A stretch of 58,694 nucleotides of DNA from Saprospiraceae bacterium (GTDB taxonomy: Bacteria > Bacteroidota > Bacteroidia > Chitinophagales > Saprospiraceae), in contig JAIPBL010000034.1 in assembly GCA_021739645.1 (NCBI GenBank), forward strand, positions 1 to 58,694. Reading direction: 5' to 3'. Within the stretch, counting starts at the first letter, position 1; every line of letters begins with the position of its first letter. This document shows, in pieces, positions 17,259 through 25,519 of the stretch. The translations under genes and the position numbers were made by a program. Under the pieces are notes generated by a model. It made no database searches and had not been told where the DNA came from. It saw nothing but the letters and a program-made list of their open reading frames with translations.

Positions 17259-17826
17259 GTCCCTACGGGATGGAGGCCGAGATGGTGGCACCGTTTGCTA
17301 CCGACATTTCGTCCCTACGGGACGGGAAACGCAGGTGGGCGGCTCGTTTGCTACCGACATCTCGTCCCTACGGGACGGAAACGTGGGCGGCTCGTTTGCT
17401 ACCGACATCTCGTCCCTATGGGACGGGAATGCAGGAGGGCGGCTCGTTTGCTACCGACATTTCGTCCCTACGGGACGGGAACGTGGGTGGCGATTGTTGC
17501 TACCGACATTTTGCCCCGATGGGGCATTGGCACGTTTTCAACACCAAGTCACTCAAGGCCGGAATTTCGAATGATGCCCGAATCCCCATCCTTTTACCCG
17601 GAATCTTGCAAGCTGCCCGTCCCCCGTCCCGTAGGGACGAAATGTCGGTAGCACCCAAAACAACCCACGGTCTTGCGTCCCGTAGGGACGCCCCCGCTAG
17701 TTGCGATTCCAACGGATTCATCAGCAACCAAGGCCGGAATTTCGGATGATGCTCGAAACCCCGTCCCGTAGGGACGAAATGTTGGTAGCACCCGCCGCAA
17801 CCCACGGTCTTGCGTCCCGTAGGGAC
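17259..17826. repeat. REP repeat array upstream of the RAYT gene
   Basis: Repeats share the palindromic core GTCCCTACGGGAC preceded by GCTACCGACATTTC. Five plus-oriented copies start near 17259, 17311, 17364, 17412 and 17464 at a spacing of about 50 bp, with a diverged copy at 17511-17526. Four copies in the opposite orientation lie near 17626, 17675, 17762 and 17811. Two more plus-oriented copies lie beyond the transposase at 18327-18392. The geometry is that of REP elements grouped around their transposase. Confidence 0.85.
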
Positions 17827-17838
17827 GCCCCCTTCCCG

Positions 17839-18300
17839 CTATTCCAACGGCTTGAAAATGTACCGCTCATCAAACTCCACCTCAAATGCCTTCAACATTT
17901 CAAGGTATTCTTCCAAAAACGTTTTCTTGGAATGGTGGTACTCCTGTTCTTCGATGTACTTGATGACACTTGGCACTTGCGATTTTCCGTAAGAAAATGC
18001 GCCAAATCCCTCCTGCCATCGAAACCTGCCTCGCACGAGGCGATTGTCGTTTATCCATTTCGAACTGTCTTCCTTGACTTGCTTCATCAAATCCGACAGC
18101 GATTGTATGGGCCGCATTCCAAAGAACATGTGAACATGGTCGTACATTCCGTTGATTTTCAACATTTTATGACCGTTGTTCTGTACGATACCCGTTATGT
18201 ATCGGTATAAATCTTCTCTCCATTCTTTATCCAAAACGGCATCCCTGAATTTTGGGGCGAACACCGTTTGAATGTGAATTTGGGTGTAGGTATTTGCCAT
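17839..18300 (-). CDS. REP-associated tyrosine transposase (Y1, IS200-like)
   Basis: This is a 153-residue single-domain Y1 HUH transposase. The HUH motif is DHVHMFFGM, following YRYITGIVQNNGHKMLKING. The catalytic tyrosine helix candidate is FSYGKSQVPSVIKYIEEQEYHH. I chose the ATG at 18300 (MANTYTQIHIQTVFA), because the frame upstream to 18501 is REP DNA translated by chance (SSRRDEMS). The protein is bracketed by REP copies, as expected for RAYT domesticated transposases that mobilise REP sequences rather than themselves. Confidence 0.88.
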   Translation of the reverse strand: MANTYTQIHIQTVFAPKFRDAVLDKEWREDLYRYITGIVQNNGHKMLKINGMYDHVHMFFGMRPIQSLSDLMKQVKEDSSKWINDNRLVRGRFRWQEGFGAFSYGKSQVPSVIKYIEEQEYHHSKKTFLEEYLEMLKAFEVEFDERYIFKPLE

Positions 18301-18326
18301 TGGTTTTGGTTTTGTCAAAATTGTGC

Positions 18327-18392
18327 CGTCCCTACGGGACGGGATTCGTGGTGGTGGCTCGTTTGCTACCGACATTTCGTCCCTACGGGACG
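18327..18392 (+). repeat. Two REP copies downstream side of the RAYT gene
   Basis: Cores at about 18327-18341 and 18378-18392 share the same GTCCCTACGGGAC palindrome and GCTACCGACATTTC flank as the main array. The remaining spacer to ftsI (to 18588) has a short inverted pair around ATTTTAAAATACTCGA at about 18528-18560 and no gene. Confidence 0.8.
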
Positions 18393-18588
18393 AGGTTCGT
18401 GGGGCACTTCGATGGATGTTTGTTGACCATTTTGTTGATATCAACGAAATGGTCAACTTCCGTTTTAATGGTGTCGAATTCGACATGGTTAAAAATGACA
18501 ATCCATTGATTATCTTGGCCTTAGCATTTTTAAAATACTCGATTTCGAGTATTTTAACCCACTCGCCGAACTGGAGTTCGGCGGCACG

Positions 18589-20733
18589 TTACCCCAACCT
18601 CAAATAAACCGTCTGTCCCGCTGCCCGGCTGCCCGGCGTGATGGATTGCGTCACCACCTTGCCATAGCCGCCGCTGAACTGTACTTTCAAACCTTTGTTT
18701 TCGAGTAAAAACAGGGCATCCCGCAGGCCCATGCCAATGACATTGGGCACTTTTTTGTCTTCCACCGAACGATTTAGCAGCTTGAGCGAATCGGGGGCCG
18801 CACTGCGAAGGGATGCCCAATCGCCGTTGGCCTTGTTGAAATAATCGAGGCCAAGCTCACTCATCACGTACTGAATATCGGTGCGGTAGCCAGCATCTTT
18901 GTCCGGCATTTGGTTGCTTTCGAGGGCAACTTTATCTCCAGCGTTCAGCACTGGGTAAAGTTCTAACCTGGTAGAAATGGCCTTGTCGGCTATTTCCCTA
19001 AAAACGGGCAGTGCTACTGCGCCACCATAAATACCCGCCTCTTTAGGCTTGGTGATGAGCACGATGCAGGAGTAAACCGGATTCTCGGCCGGGAAGTACC
19101 CAGCGAAACTCGCTTGATAGCCGCCCACTTTTGTTTTGTCTTTCAGGCGCTGGTAGTTGAGCTGTGCCGTACCCGTTTTACCCGCAAAATTGTAAGCATC
19201 GGTGCGGAGGGCGTAAGCCGTTCCCCATGTGCTATCCACCACGCTTTCGAGTAATTCTTGTGCCTGTCGAATCGCTTTTTTCGAGGCAATCCGTCCTTTG
19301 ACCTCGGTCACTGGAAATTTCTTGATGGTCTCGCCGTACTGCTGTACCTCCCGAATGAGGTAGGGCTTGACATATACCCCGTCGTTTGCGACAGCATTGT
19401 AAAAAGCCAGCAACTGCAACGGGGTAATGGTCAATTCATAGCCAATTGCCATCCAGGGTAGTGTCGTGCCGCTCCAACCGTCTTCGTTGTTGTAAGCTCG
19501 CTTGATATAAGGCTCTGGCTCGCCGCCAATTTCGATGCCAGTGGGTTGGCTGAGGTAAAAATCTTGCAACCGTCCGATATAACGGTCAGCCTTGTTTTTG
19601 ATGCTGTAGGCGTTGTCCACCATCCTCGAAACGCCCACGTTGGACGACATTCCGAAGGCTTTTTTCACCGACACTCGGTTGTAGTGGTGGGTGTAGGCGT
19701 CCTTAAGTTCGGCATCGTGGTACATGGTGACGCCTTGTTCGAGGTCAATGCTGTCATTTAGGTCGATCAACCCATCTTCGAGCAGGGCCAGCATGGAGGC
19801 CAGCTTGAATGTGGAGCCTGGTTCGGTAGCCGAGCCAATGGCGTGGTTGTAGGTCTCCCAAAGTTGACCTTCCTTGGTCCAGCCGAGGTTGGCCATGGCA
19901 CGAATGGCGCCCGTTTTTACGTCCATCAGGATTGCAACGCCGCTCTCCGCTTGGTGGCGCACCATTGCTTTCGCAAGGGCTCCTTCGGTAATGTCCTGCA
20001 AGTTTACGTCGAGGGTGGTGACCACATCCTGGCCTGCTCTCGGTTCAATCTTGGACAGGTTTTCCAGCGGAATCCACATGCCGCCACCGACCCGGTACAT
20101 GAGTTGCGTCCCTTCTTCGCCTTGCAATTTGTCGTGAAATGCACCTTCGATGCCCACTTTGATGGAATCTCCCATCACGTAGCCGATTGTCCGATTGGCC
20201 AAAAGGCGGAAGGGGCGCTCCCGGTTGTATTTTTGCACCACAATCAACCCGCCTTTGAACTGGCCCAAGTTGAACAATGGGAAACTGGTTATGCGCTCTT
20301 TTTCAGCTTGTGATGCATCAATTTTTATTGGCACAAACCGTTTGCCCGTTTGTTTTTGTCGCCACAAGAACTCCTTCATGGCTCCGGGTGTCATGCTCGG
20401 GTTCACGTAGGTAGCGAGGTAGTAGGCCAAGCTATCGAAGGACTTCGTAGTCCAAAACGCCGTATCAATCGCGTTGGAATTGGGGTCCCAGGAAATGTCA
20501 AAGAACGGCATTGAGGTGGCCAACATGCTGCCGTCTTCGGTCAGGATGTTGCCTCGCTCGGCTTCCATCGGCACCTCTTTGATGTAGAGGTCTTCGCCCT
20601 TGCTCCGCCATTTTTCACCCTCAATCACGTTGATTTTCACCGCTTGGGTAAAAATGGCGATTGCCACTACCACGATGGCGGCGAGCACTACGTAAACACG
20701 TATGAGGACTTCGTTTTTGACGTTGAAAGCCAT
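18589..20733 (-). CDS. ftsI: Class B penicillin-binding protein FtsI (septal transpeptidase) with one PASTA domain
   Basis: FtsI cross-links septal peptidoglycan as partner of FtsW. An N-terminal transmembrane helix (about 10-32) is followed by the PBP dimerisation domain and the transpeptidase domain. The three catalytic motifs are visible: SxxK in ATEPGSTFKLASM, SxN in SSNVGVSRM and KTG in FAGKTGTAQLN. One PASTA domain (VPNVIGMGLRDALFLLENKG to the end) closes the protein. I chose the ATG at 20733 (MAFNVKNEVLIR, 714 residues), since the frame upstream to 20784 is heptamer-repeat DNA. It is separated from murE by the accessory island. Confidence 0.95.
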   Translation of the reverse strand: MAFNVKNEVLIRVYVVLAAIVVVAIAIFTQAVKINVIEGEKWRSKGEDLYIKEVPMEAERGNILTEDGSMLATSMPFFDISWDPNSNAIDTAFWTTKSFDSLAYYLATYVNPSMTPGAMKEFLWRQKQTGKRFVPIKIDASQAEKERITSFPLFNLGQFKGGLIVVQKYNRERPFRLLANRTIGYVMGDSIKVGIEGAFHDKLQGEEGTQLMYRVGGGMWIPLENLSKIEPRAGQDVVTTLDVNLQDITEGALAKAMVRHQAESGVAILMDVKTGAIRAMANLGWTKEGQLWETYNHAIGSATEPGSTFKLASMLALLEDGLIDLNDSIDLEQGVTMYHDAELKDAYTHHYNRVSVKKAFGMSSNVGVSRMVDNAYSIKNKADRYIGRLQDFYLSQPTGIEIGGEPEPYIKRAYNNEDGWSGTTLPWMAIGYELTITPLQLLAFYNAVANDGVYVKPYLIREVQQYGETIKKFPVTEVKGRIASKKAIRQAQELLESVVDSTWGTAYALRTDAYNFAGKTGTAQLNYQRLKDKTKVGGYQASFAGYFPAENPVYSCIVLITKPKEAGIYGGAVALPVFREIADKAISTRLELYPVLNAGDKVALESNQMPDKDAGYRTDIQYVMSELGLDYFNKANGDWASLRSAAPDSLKLLNRSVEDKKVPNVIGMGLRDALFLLENKGLKVQFSGGYGKVVTQSITPGSRAAGQTVYLRLG

Positions 20734-20740
20734 TTCTCGA

Positions 20741-20816
20741 AAGTTTTGAGTTTTGAGTTTTGAGTTTTGAGTGGTACGGGACAACTCAAAACTCTTAACC
20801 CAAAACTCTTAACTCA
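20741..20816. repeat. Inverted heptamer repeat between ftsL and ftsI
   Basis: Four TTTTGAG units (20741-20772) face complementary CTCAAAA-like units (20783-20816), giving a long imperfect hairpin covering the ftsI upstream region, including any ribosome-binding site. A related structure lies between ftsA and ftsZ (2624-2694). Confidence 0.75.
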
Positions 20817-20828
20817 ACTGCTGTTTGT

Positions 20829-21152
20829 TTAATCTTCCACTACTATCCGGTGTACCCTGCCAGATGTTTTGCGCAGTCCGAGGGCTTCAACGTCCTCTCC
20901 GACTTCGGCCAAACGGCTCTTGAACATGGTTTCGGATTTCAAAGAATTATACTGACGCTTCAGTTCTTTTACTTCGCTTTGCAAGGTTTGTATTTGCCGG
21001 ACCTGCTTTTCCGCATAGTGTGCGTTGGCAATGTAGATGACGGTGAGAAAACTCAGGAACAACACGAAAGGCAAGTTCTTCAGTATCAGGGAAGCACCCA
21101 TGCTCCCTAAATCCAAATAGCTCCCGAGTGACTTTTTTTGTGTTGCCATCAT
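20829..21152 (-). CDS. ftsL: FtsL-like divisome protein
   Basis: This is a small bitopic protein of 107 residues with a short cytoplasmic N-terminus, one transmembrane helix (about residues 28-44, LPFVLFLSFLTVIYIANAH) and a coiled-coil segment (about 50-80). Position between rsmH and ftsI and this architecture identify it as the FtsL-type partner of FtsI and FtsQ. Sequence conservation in the family is low, so the call rests mainly on context. A second methionine at residue 2 is an equally good start. Confidence 0.82.
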   Translation of the reverse strand: MMATQKKSLGSYLDLGSMGASLILKNLPFVLFLSFLTVIYIANAHYAEKQVRQIQTLQSEVKELKRQYNSLKSETMFKSRLAEVGEDVEALGLRKTSGRVHRIVVED

Positions 21153-21233
21153 ACTTGCAGTTCGCAGTTCGCCAGTTGGCAGTTTGCAGTCTGGGCGTAG
21201 CTTATTCTACGATTTGTGCAATTACCAAATAAC

Positions 21234-22130
21234 TTACCTGCGTAATCCAATTCTCATTTTCGCACTCCTTGCCCTCGTGTTTTTAGCCATTTCATCTTCC
21301 GAAGGAGTGATTACACCTTTATTTATCTGTTCAAAAGGTCTTTCAATTTTGCCGTAGAAGTCGCTTTTCTTTTCTCCTTCCACGTTGCCTGTTTTCAGCA
21401 GGTTCTTTACCATTCGGTCTTCGAGGCTGTGAAAACTGATGACCACCAGCCTGCCGCCGGGTTTGAGCACTTCTAGGGTTGCTTCGAGAAATTCTCGAAG
21501 TGCGCCCATCTCATCGTTTACCTCGATGCGCAAGGCTTGGAAAACCTGCGCCAGATACCGATTCTTGTGCCCCCGAACCAGTGGCTCGATGATGCCGAGC
21601 AAATCGCCGATCGTGCGGATGGGGCGATGCCCACGTTCCTGCACGATTTTTTGCGCTAGCGACTTTGCGTTTCGCACTTCGCCGTACTCGCTAAAAAGCG
21701 TTTGCAGGGCATCTGCTGAATAAGTTTTCAAAACTGTTGCCGCCGTGGTTTCTTCGGAGCGGTTCATCCGCATGTCCAAATCTGCCTCGAAACGGAATGA
21801 GAAGCCTCGTTCGGCTTCATTGAGTTGGTGGGAGCTGACTCCCAAGTCGGCCAGGATGCCGTCCACCTGTTTCACGCCATGAAGTCGTAGAAACTGCTTC
21901 ATGTAGCGGAAGTTGTGGTGGTTGAAAACGAAGCGCTCATCGTCAATCAGATTGCGGAGCGAATCGTCGTCCTGGTCGAAGGCGAACAAGCGGCCATTTT
22001 TGCCTAACTCGTTCAAAATCAACCGACTGTGACCACCACCGCCGAAGGTTGCATCCAAGTAAACGCCGTCTTTTTTAATAGCCAGCGCTTCGATGCTTTC
22101 TTTGGCGAGAATGGGAATGTGGTAGGCCAT
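21234..22130 (-). CDS. rsmH: 16S rRNA (cytosine-N4) methyltransferase RsmH
   Basis: RsmH (MraW) methylates C1402 of 16S rRNA using S-adenosylmethionine. The SAM-binding loop DATFGGGGHSRLILNEL and the ILADLGVSSHQLNEAERGFS motif are diagnostic. FQALRIEVNDEMGALREFL and ISFHSLEDRMVKNLL are also present. At 298 residues it has the usual length. It lies 9 bp downstream of mraZ. Confidence 0.97.
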   Translation of the reverse strand: MAYHIPILAKESIEALAIKKDGVYLDATFGGGGHSRLILNELGKNGRLFAFDQDDDSLRNLIDDERFVFNHHNFRYMKQFLRLHGVKQVDGILADLGVSSHQLNEAERGFSFRFEADLDMRMNRSEETTAATVLKTYSADALQTLFSEYGEVRNAKSLAQKIVQERGHRPIRTIGDLLGIIEPLVRGHKNRYLAQVFQALRIEVNDEMGALREFLEATLEVLKPGGRLVVISFHSLEDRMVKNLLKTGNVEGEKKSDFYGKIERPFEQINKGVITPSEDEMAKNTRARSAKMRIGLRR

Positions 22131-22139
22131 ACAGTCAAA

Positions 22140-22610
22140 TTATACAGGCTTTGCAACCCCTTTGTCAACCATGACTTTCTGTGCAAGTTCGGCCATGTCC
22201 ACCTCGCCGTTCAGTTGGAGGTCGTACTCAACTTTTGACCAGATTTCAATTTTTTCATTGACCGCAGCGAGTACCACCTCCCCGTCTCCTTCCATGATGC
22301 CTGCCCATTCGAGCAGTTGGTTCGGGAAATTGAGGCGGTCGGCGCTGTCCCGTTTCAGGGGCGTTGCACCACGGTAAAACTGCCGCTTGAAATTGCGGGC
22401 ATCTGTGTCAAATTCGTTGATTTGGTTAACTTGCGCAGATTTTTCATCCCAAACATTTTTGGGATAAAGAACAAGGCATTTTTCCATCCCCCGGTTTACC
22501 ACAAAATTGTCCCTTTCGTCGGCTGGCAATTGTTCAAGCAGCGAGCTTGGCAATCGCAAACGACCTTTCGGGTCAATTTTGCACGGATATTCTCCTAGAA
22601 GTTGGTTCAT
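22140..22610 (-). CDS. mraZ: Transcriptional regulator MraZ
   Basis: MraZ is a double SpoVT/AbrB-fold DNA-binding protein that represses the dcw cluster in enterobacteria. Each half carries the family DxxxR-type signature: DPKGRLRLPSSLLEQL near the N-terminus and DSADRLNFPNQLLEWAG in the second half. It is 156 residues long and the first gene of the cluster. TGGGA-type repeats upstream are candidate binding sites. Confidence 0.96.
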   Translation of the reverse strand: MNQLLGEYPCKIDPKGRLRLPSSLLEQLPADERDNFVVNRGMEKCLVLYPKNVWDEKSAQVNQINEFDTDARNFKRQFYRGATPLKRDSADRLNFPNQLLEWAGIMEGDGEVVLAAVNEKIEIWSKVEYDLQLNGEVDMAELAQKVMVDKGVAKPV

Positions 22611-22642
22611 TAGCCTTGAAAATTAATTTCTTGGCCAAAAGT

Positions 22643-22677
22643 ATTCACTTTTTTCCAAAAGTTCCCACTTTTTCCCA
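22643..22677 (-). promoter_or_regulatory. MraZ-box-like repeats and a candidate -7 element upstream of mraZ
   Basis: On the minus strand TGGGA occurs at 22677-22673 and 22667-22663, then TGGAA at 22657-22653 and TGAAT at 22647-22643, at exact 10-bp steps. E. coli MraZ binds TGGGN repeats with 5-nt spacers, the same periodicity. A TAnnTTTG match (TACTTTTG, 22643-22636) follows immediately, although no -33 TTG is properly spaced. If it is the promoter, the repeats would overlap it, consistent with repression. Confidence 0.6.
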
Positions 22678-22756
22678 CTCTGTGTGCGAAAAAAGTTTTC
22701 CACATTTGGCTTTCCCTACCCTATTTTCATTGATTGCACTAATTAGGTTCTATTTA

Positions 22757-22775
22757 TTTAACCTATTTGGTTAAA
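22757..22775. promoter_or_regulatory. Palindrome upstream of mraZ
   Basis: TTTAACC, five bases, GGTTAAA, in an AT-rich stretch about 150 bp upstream of the mraZ start. It could be an operator or a small hairpin. The rest of the spacer to 23016 contains no gene that I can support. Confidence 0.35.
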
Positions 22776-23016
22776 TATGCTTTTTATTCACACTTGTCTT
22801 AAATCTCGATTTCTCCATTTCAGGTTCAGAATTGAAGTCCATTTCCACTTTTTTACACTTGAGGCAAGAAAATGTCGGGTTTTGTGAACAGGTTTTTACA
22901 CCAGCAAAGGCTTTGGCCAAAAGGCAATTATGACAAGAGAAATGCCCATCATCAGTTGAGGAGAATCCTAGCGAAGAAAATTAGCAGAAAAGGACCAGGA
23001 AGAGGAGGATGAAGAA

Positions 23017-23829
23017 TTAGTGGAAAAGGCTTTTCCACTTCATCTGAAGGACTCCGAAAACGGCTTCTTTTATGATGCCTTTCGTCATTTTTGAAGAGCC
23101 TTCAATGCGGTCTGTGAACGTGATAGGGATTTCCCGGACTTTGAATCCAAGCTTCCATGCAGTGAATTTCATTTCGATTTGGAAGGCATAACCGATGAAA
23201 TGAATTTTGGACAAATCCATCGTCTCAAGCACTTTGCTTCGGTATCCCACAAAGCCAGCGGTAGGGTCTTTTATCCACATCCAGGTAACAAGACGGACAT
23301 AAAGCGAGGCGCCATAAGAAAGTATTTTGCGATCAGCAGGCCAGTTTACGGTATCACCACCTTTGACATAGCGAGATCCTACCACCACATCTGTCTCATT
23401 TTCAAGCACTTCCAGCATTCTTGTCAGGTCAGAAGGATTGTGTGAAAAATCACAATCCATTTCGAAAATATAGTCATATTCTTTTGCAAGGCCATACTTA
23501 AAACCCTCGATATAGGCAGTTCCAAGTCCAAGTTTGCCGCTGCGTTGAAGTAAGAAAATTCGGCCTGGGTAATCTGCTGACTTCTCCCGAACCACAGCAG
23601 AAGTTCCATCTGGCGAGCCATCATCCACCACTAGCACGTCGAACGAGATGGGTAATTCCATTACGGTATCGAGCATTTTCCCAACGTTTTCAAATTCGTT
23701 GTAGGTGGGTATGATGACAAGGTTCTTCGACAAGGCCAGATAGATTTTTTCAAAATAACAGAGGTGGCGCTCGTTTTGATGCGTCACCTCTGTTGCTGGA
23801 TACGGGGCAAAATTATTATTTTTTGGCAT
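23017..23829 (-). CDS. Polyprenol-phosphate mannosyltransferase-like GT2 glycosyltransferase
   Basis: This is a family 2 glycosyltransferase of the DPM1 type, transferring a sugar from a nucleotide donor to polyprenyl phosphate at the cytoplasmic face. Motifs are LVIIPTYNEFENVGKML, VLVVDDGSPDGTSAVV, the FEMDCDFSHNPSDL metal site, GSRYVKGGDTVNWP and EIPITFTDRIEGSSKMT. No C-terminal membrane domain follows. The frame is open from 23829, but homology begins only at about residue 33 (LSKNLVIIP), so a later non-ATG start is possible. It lies just downstream of the GWxTD gene in the same direction. Confidence 0.88.
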   Translation of the reverse strand: MPKNNNFAPYPATEVTHQNERHLCYFEKIYLALSKNLVIIPTYNEFENVGKMLDTVMELPISFDVLVVDDGSPDGTSAVVREKSADYPGRIFLLQRSGKLGLGTAYIEGFKYGLAKEYDYIFEMDCDFSHNPSDLTRMLEVLENETDVVVGSRYVKGGDTVNWPADRKILSYGASLYVRLVTWMWIKDPTAGFVGYRSKVLETMDLSKIHFIGYAFQIEMKFTAWKLGFKVREIPITFTDRIEGSSKMTKGIIKEAVFGVLQMKWKSLFH

Positions 23830-23893
23830 TCAAGCCCTACCCATTTCCAGACAGGTTTAAAGTTTCTTCTGATTTTCAAAAATGATACCGCCC

Positions 23894-25369
23894 TTAAAAG
23901 CTATCGAACAACTGGCGGGCGTGCCTCCCTGTATTGGATTGCATCCGAGTTCCGTCAATATAATTGCTGCCCTCGATTTCATTGGGTGCATTCCGATAAA
24001 GCTCCACCTCCCAACGGGGGTTGTTGTTTTCTCCACGGGCCGTGGAATGCAGCAACACGTGTCCATTTGTGATGAGCGAGGGGTTGTAAAAGACGAACTT
24101 GACGTTGTTCTGATTAGTTTTTGGGAATTGGTTGTAGAACCAGATTTCATACGGAGGGGCACTTGGGTCGTTTTCTTCAAAAACAGTGTTGGTTGGCGCT
24201 CCATACTTTAGGAAAATATAGCCACGGTCAGTCTCAAAACCACGTCCAAAACCATTTGCAAAACTGAAGTCCACCTGCCTGGCCACGTTCATGTAAGCTT
24301 CGTAGGCCGCTTCGGGGTTGTTGTGGTTTTCTTTTATCCAATAGCTGAAAAGATAGAGCCTCATGGCGTTCATGTTGCGGGCCGAGGTAATCATTTTGAC
24401 ATGTTCCCCGTCGGATTTGTCAACCTGCATCATGATTGCTTTGAGGGCGTAAACGAGTTCGTCCTCTGTCATTTTACCAACGAATTCATCTTCAAGTGGA
24501 AGTTTTCCGGTGGAAATATCCGCTTCTGAAACTTTGAGATACGGATTACTGCGCTGAAACGGCATGGCTTTTTTCACCAATAGTTGACGGTCTTTATCCC
24601 TGATTTCGACAACAAGGTTGTAGTTGCCAGTAGGCAAATCCTTGATATCAACCTGTTGCACGGCTGCGGCCACTGCTTCGGGCTTTTTGCGTTTGTGCAC
24701 CACGGATATTTTTTCCTCCCTATCATTCGTATCGGCATTGTCGATGAACATAGTTTGGAGGTAGTCAGCTCCTATGGCCTTGTCCGTATTGTACACCTCA
24801 AAATAGAACAACATCAGCTCATCATTCTTTGCGTAGAAGTTGGTTGGCATCGGCTCGAAAACGAAATTGCCCCTTACCATTGGGTTTGTAGCACTAGTCG
24901 AAGCGTCAGCATTTTTCACAGCAGCAAGCAGTTGAATGTCAGAAATAGCGAGTTCGTCCAAAGAAAAATCCAAGGAAAAAGTCGATTCATACTTGTGTGC
25001 GCTCCCTATCTGTGCCACATCTTCAACAGACACTTCAAGTTGGTAATTTCCATTTGGCAAGGCGTAACGCTTCACGTCCACAAAATCCACCGGCTGGATT
25101 GTGACAGGGCCTTTGAGGCGGTACTTGTCGAATTTGACAACATTTTCGCCCTGCTTAAAAAGGATAACAACATCTACTACCGCCTGCTTGGTACTGTCGG
25201 AAATAGGTGATAGCATTGCGGAGCGTCCAAGAATGTTTAAATAAACTTCGACGAACCCATTCCCCTGGCTTTGAAATGTTGCGTATGAAACGCTTGCATC
25301 AATGCTGGCTTGGGCCCGTAAAAAGGTTGGAAGTGCAGTGCACAACAAGAAAAGGATAAAATTTTTCAT
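23894..25369 (-). CDS. GWxTD domain-containing exported protein
   Basis: A signal peptide (about residues 1-19, ending FLRAQA) precedes a long beta-rich N-terminal region. The C-terminal part (about 300-450) contains the GWxTD-type signature as GFGRGFETDRGYIFLKYGAP, followed by YEIWFYNQFP. GWxTD proteins are widespread in Bacteroidota; their biochemical role is not established. It is 491 residues long and transcribed divergently from mscS. Confidence 0.85.
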   Translation of the reverse strand: MKNFILFLLCTALPTFLRAQASIDASVSYATFQSQGNGFVEVYLNILGRSAMLSPISDSTKQAVVDVVILFKQGENVVKFDKYRLKGPVTIQPVDFVDVKRYALPNGNYQLEVSVEDVAQIGSAHKYESTFSLDFSLDELAISDIQLLAAVKNADASTSATNPMVRGNFVFEPMPTNFYAKNDELMLFYFEVYNTDKAIGADYLQTMFIDNADTNDREEKISVVHKRKKPEAVAAAVQQVDIKDLPTGNYNLVVEIRDKDRQLLVKKAMPFQRSNPYLKVSEADISTGKLPLEDEFVGKMTEDELVYALKAIMMQVDKSDGEHVKMITSARNMNAMRLYLFSYWIKENHNNPEAAYEAYMNVARQVDFSFANGFGRGFETDRGYIFLKYGAPTNTVFEENDPSAPPYEIWFYNQFPKTNQNNVKFVFYNPSLITNGHVLLHSTARGENNNPRWEVELYRNAPNEIEGSNYIDGTRMQSNTGRHARQLFDSF

Positions 25370-25519
25370 GCCTTAAAATTTAAAGATTTGGGCTTTGGAA
25401 CGCTCTCATTGCACAAGTTGGCGCACAGGATTTCATAAAACGCTCTAAGTTATGGAGATTTGCACAACTTGTTAAGGGTAGCACAACACAATCAACCGTT
25501 TTAATACCAAAATTGCAAC

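Noticed and set aside
17259-17526. CRISPR-like tandem repeats with spacing near 50 bp
   Set aside because: The repeated unit is a short palindromic core with a one-sided conserved flank, copies occur in both orientations nearby, intervening DNA is partly conserved, and a RAYT gene (not cas genes) is adjacent. This fits REP elements.
22656-22663. -33 element (TTTG) for the mraZ promoter
   Set aside because: It is only 12 bp from the TACTTTTG box, too close for the usual 17-23 bp spacing.
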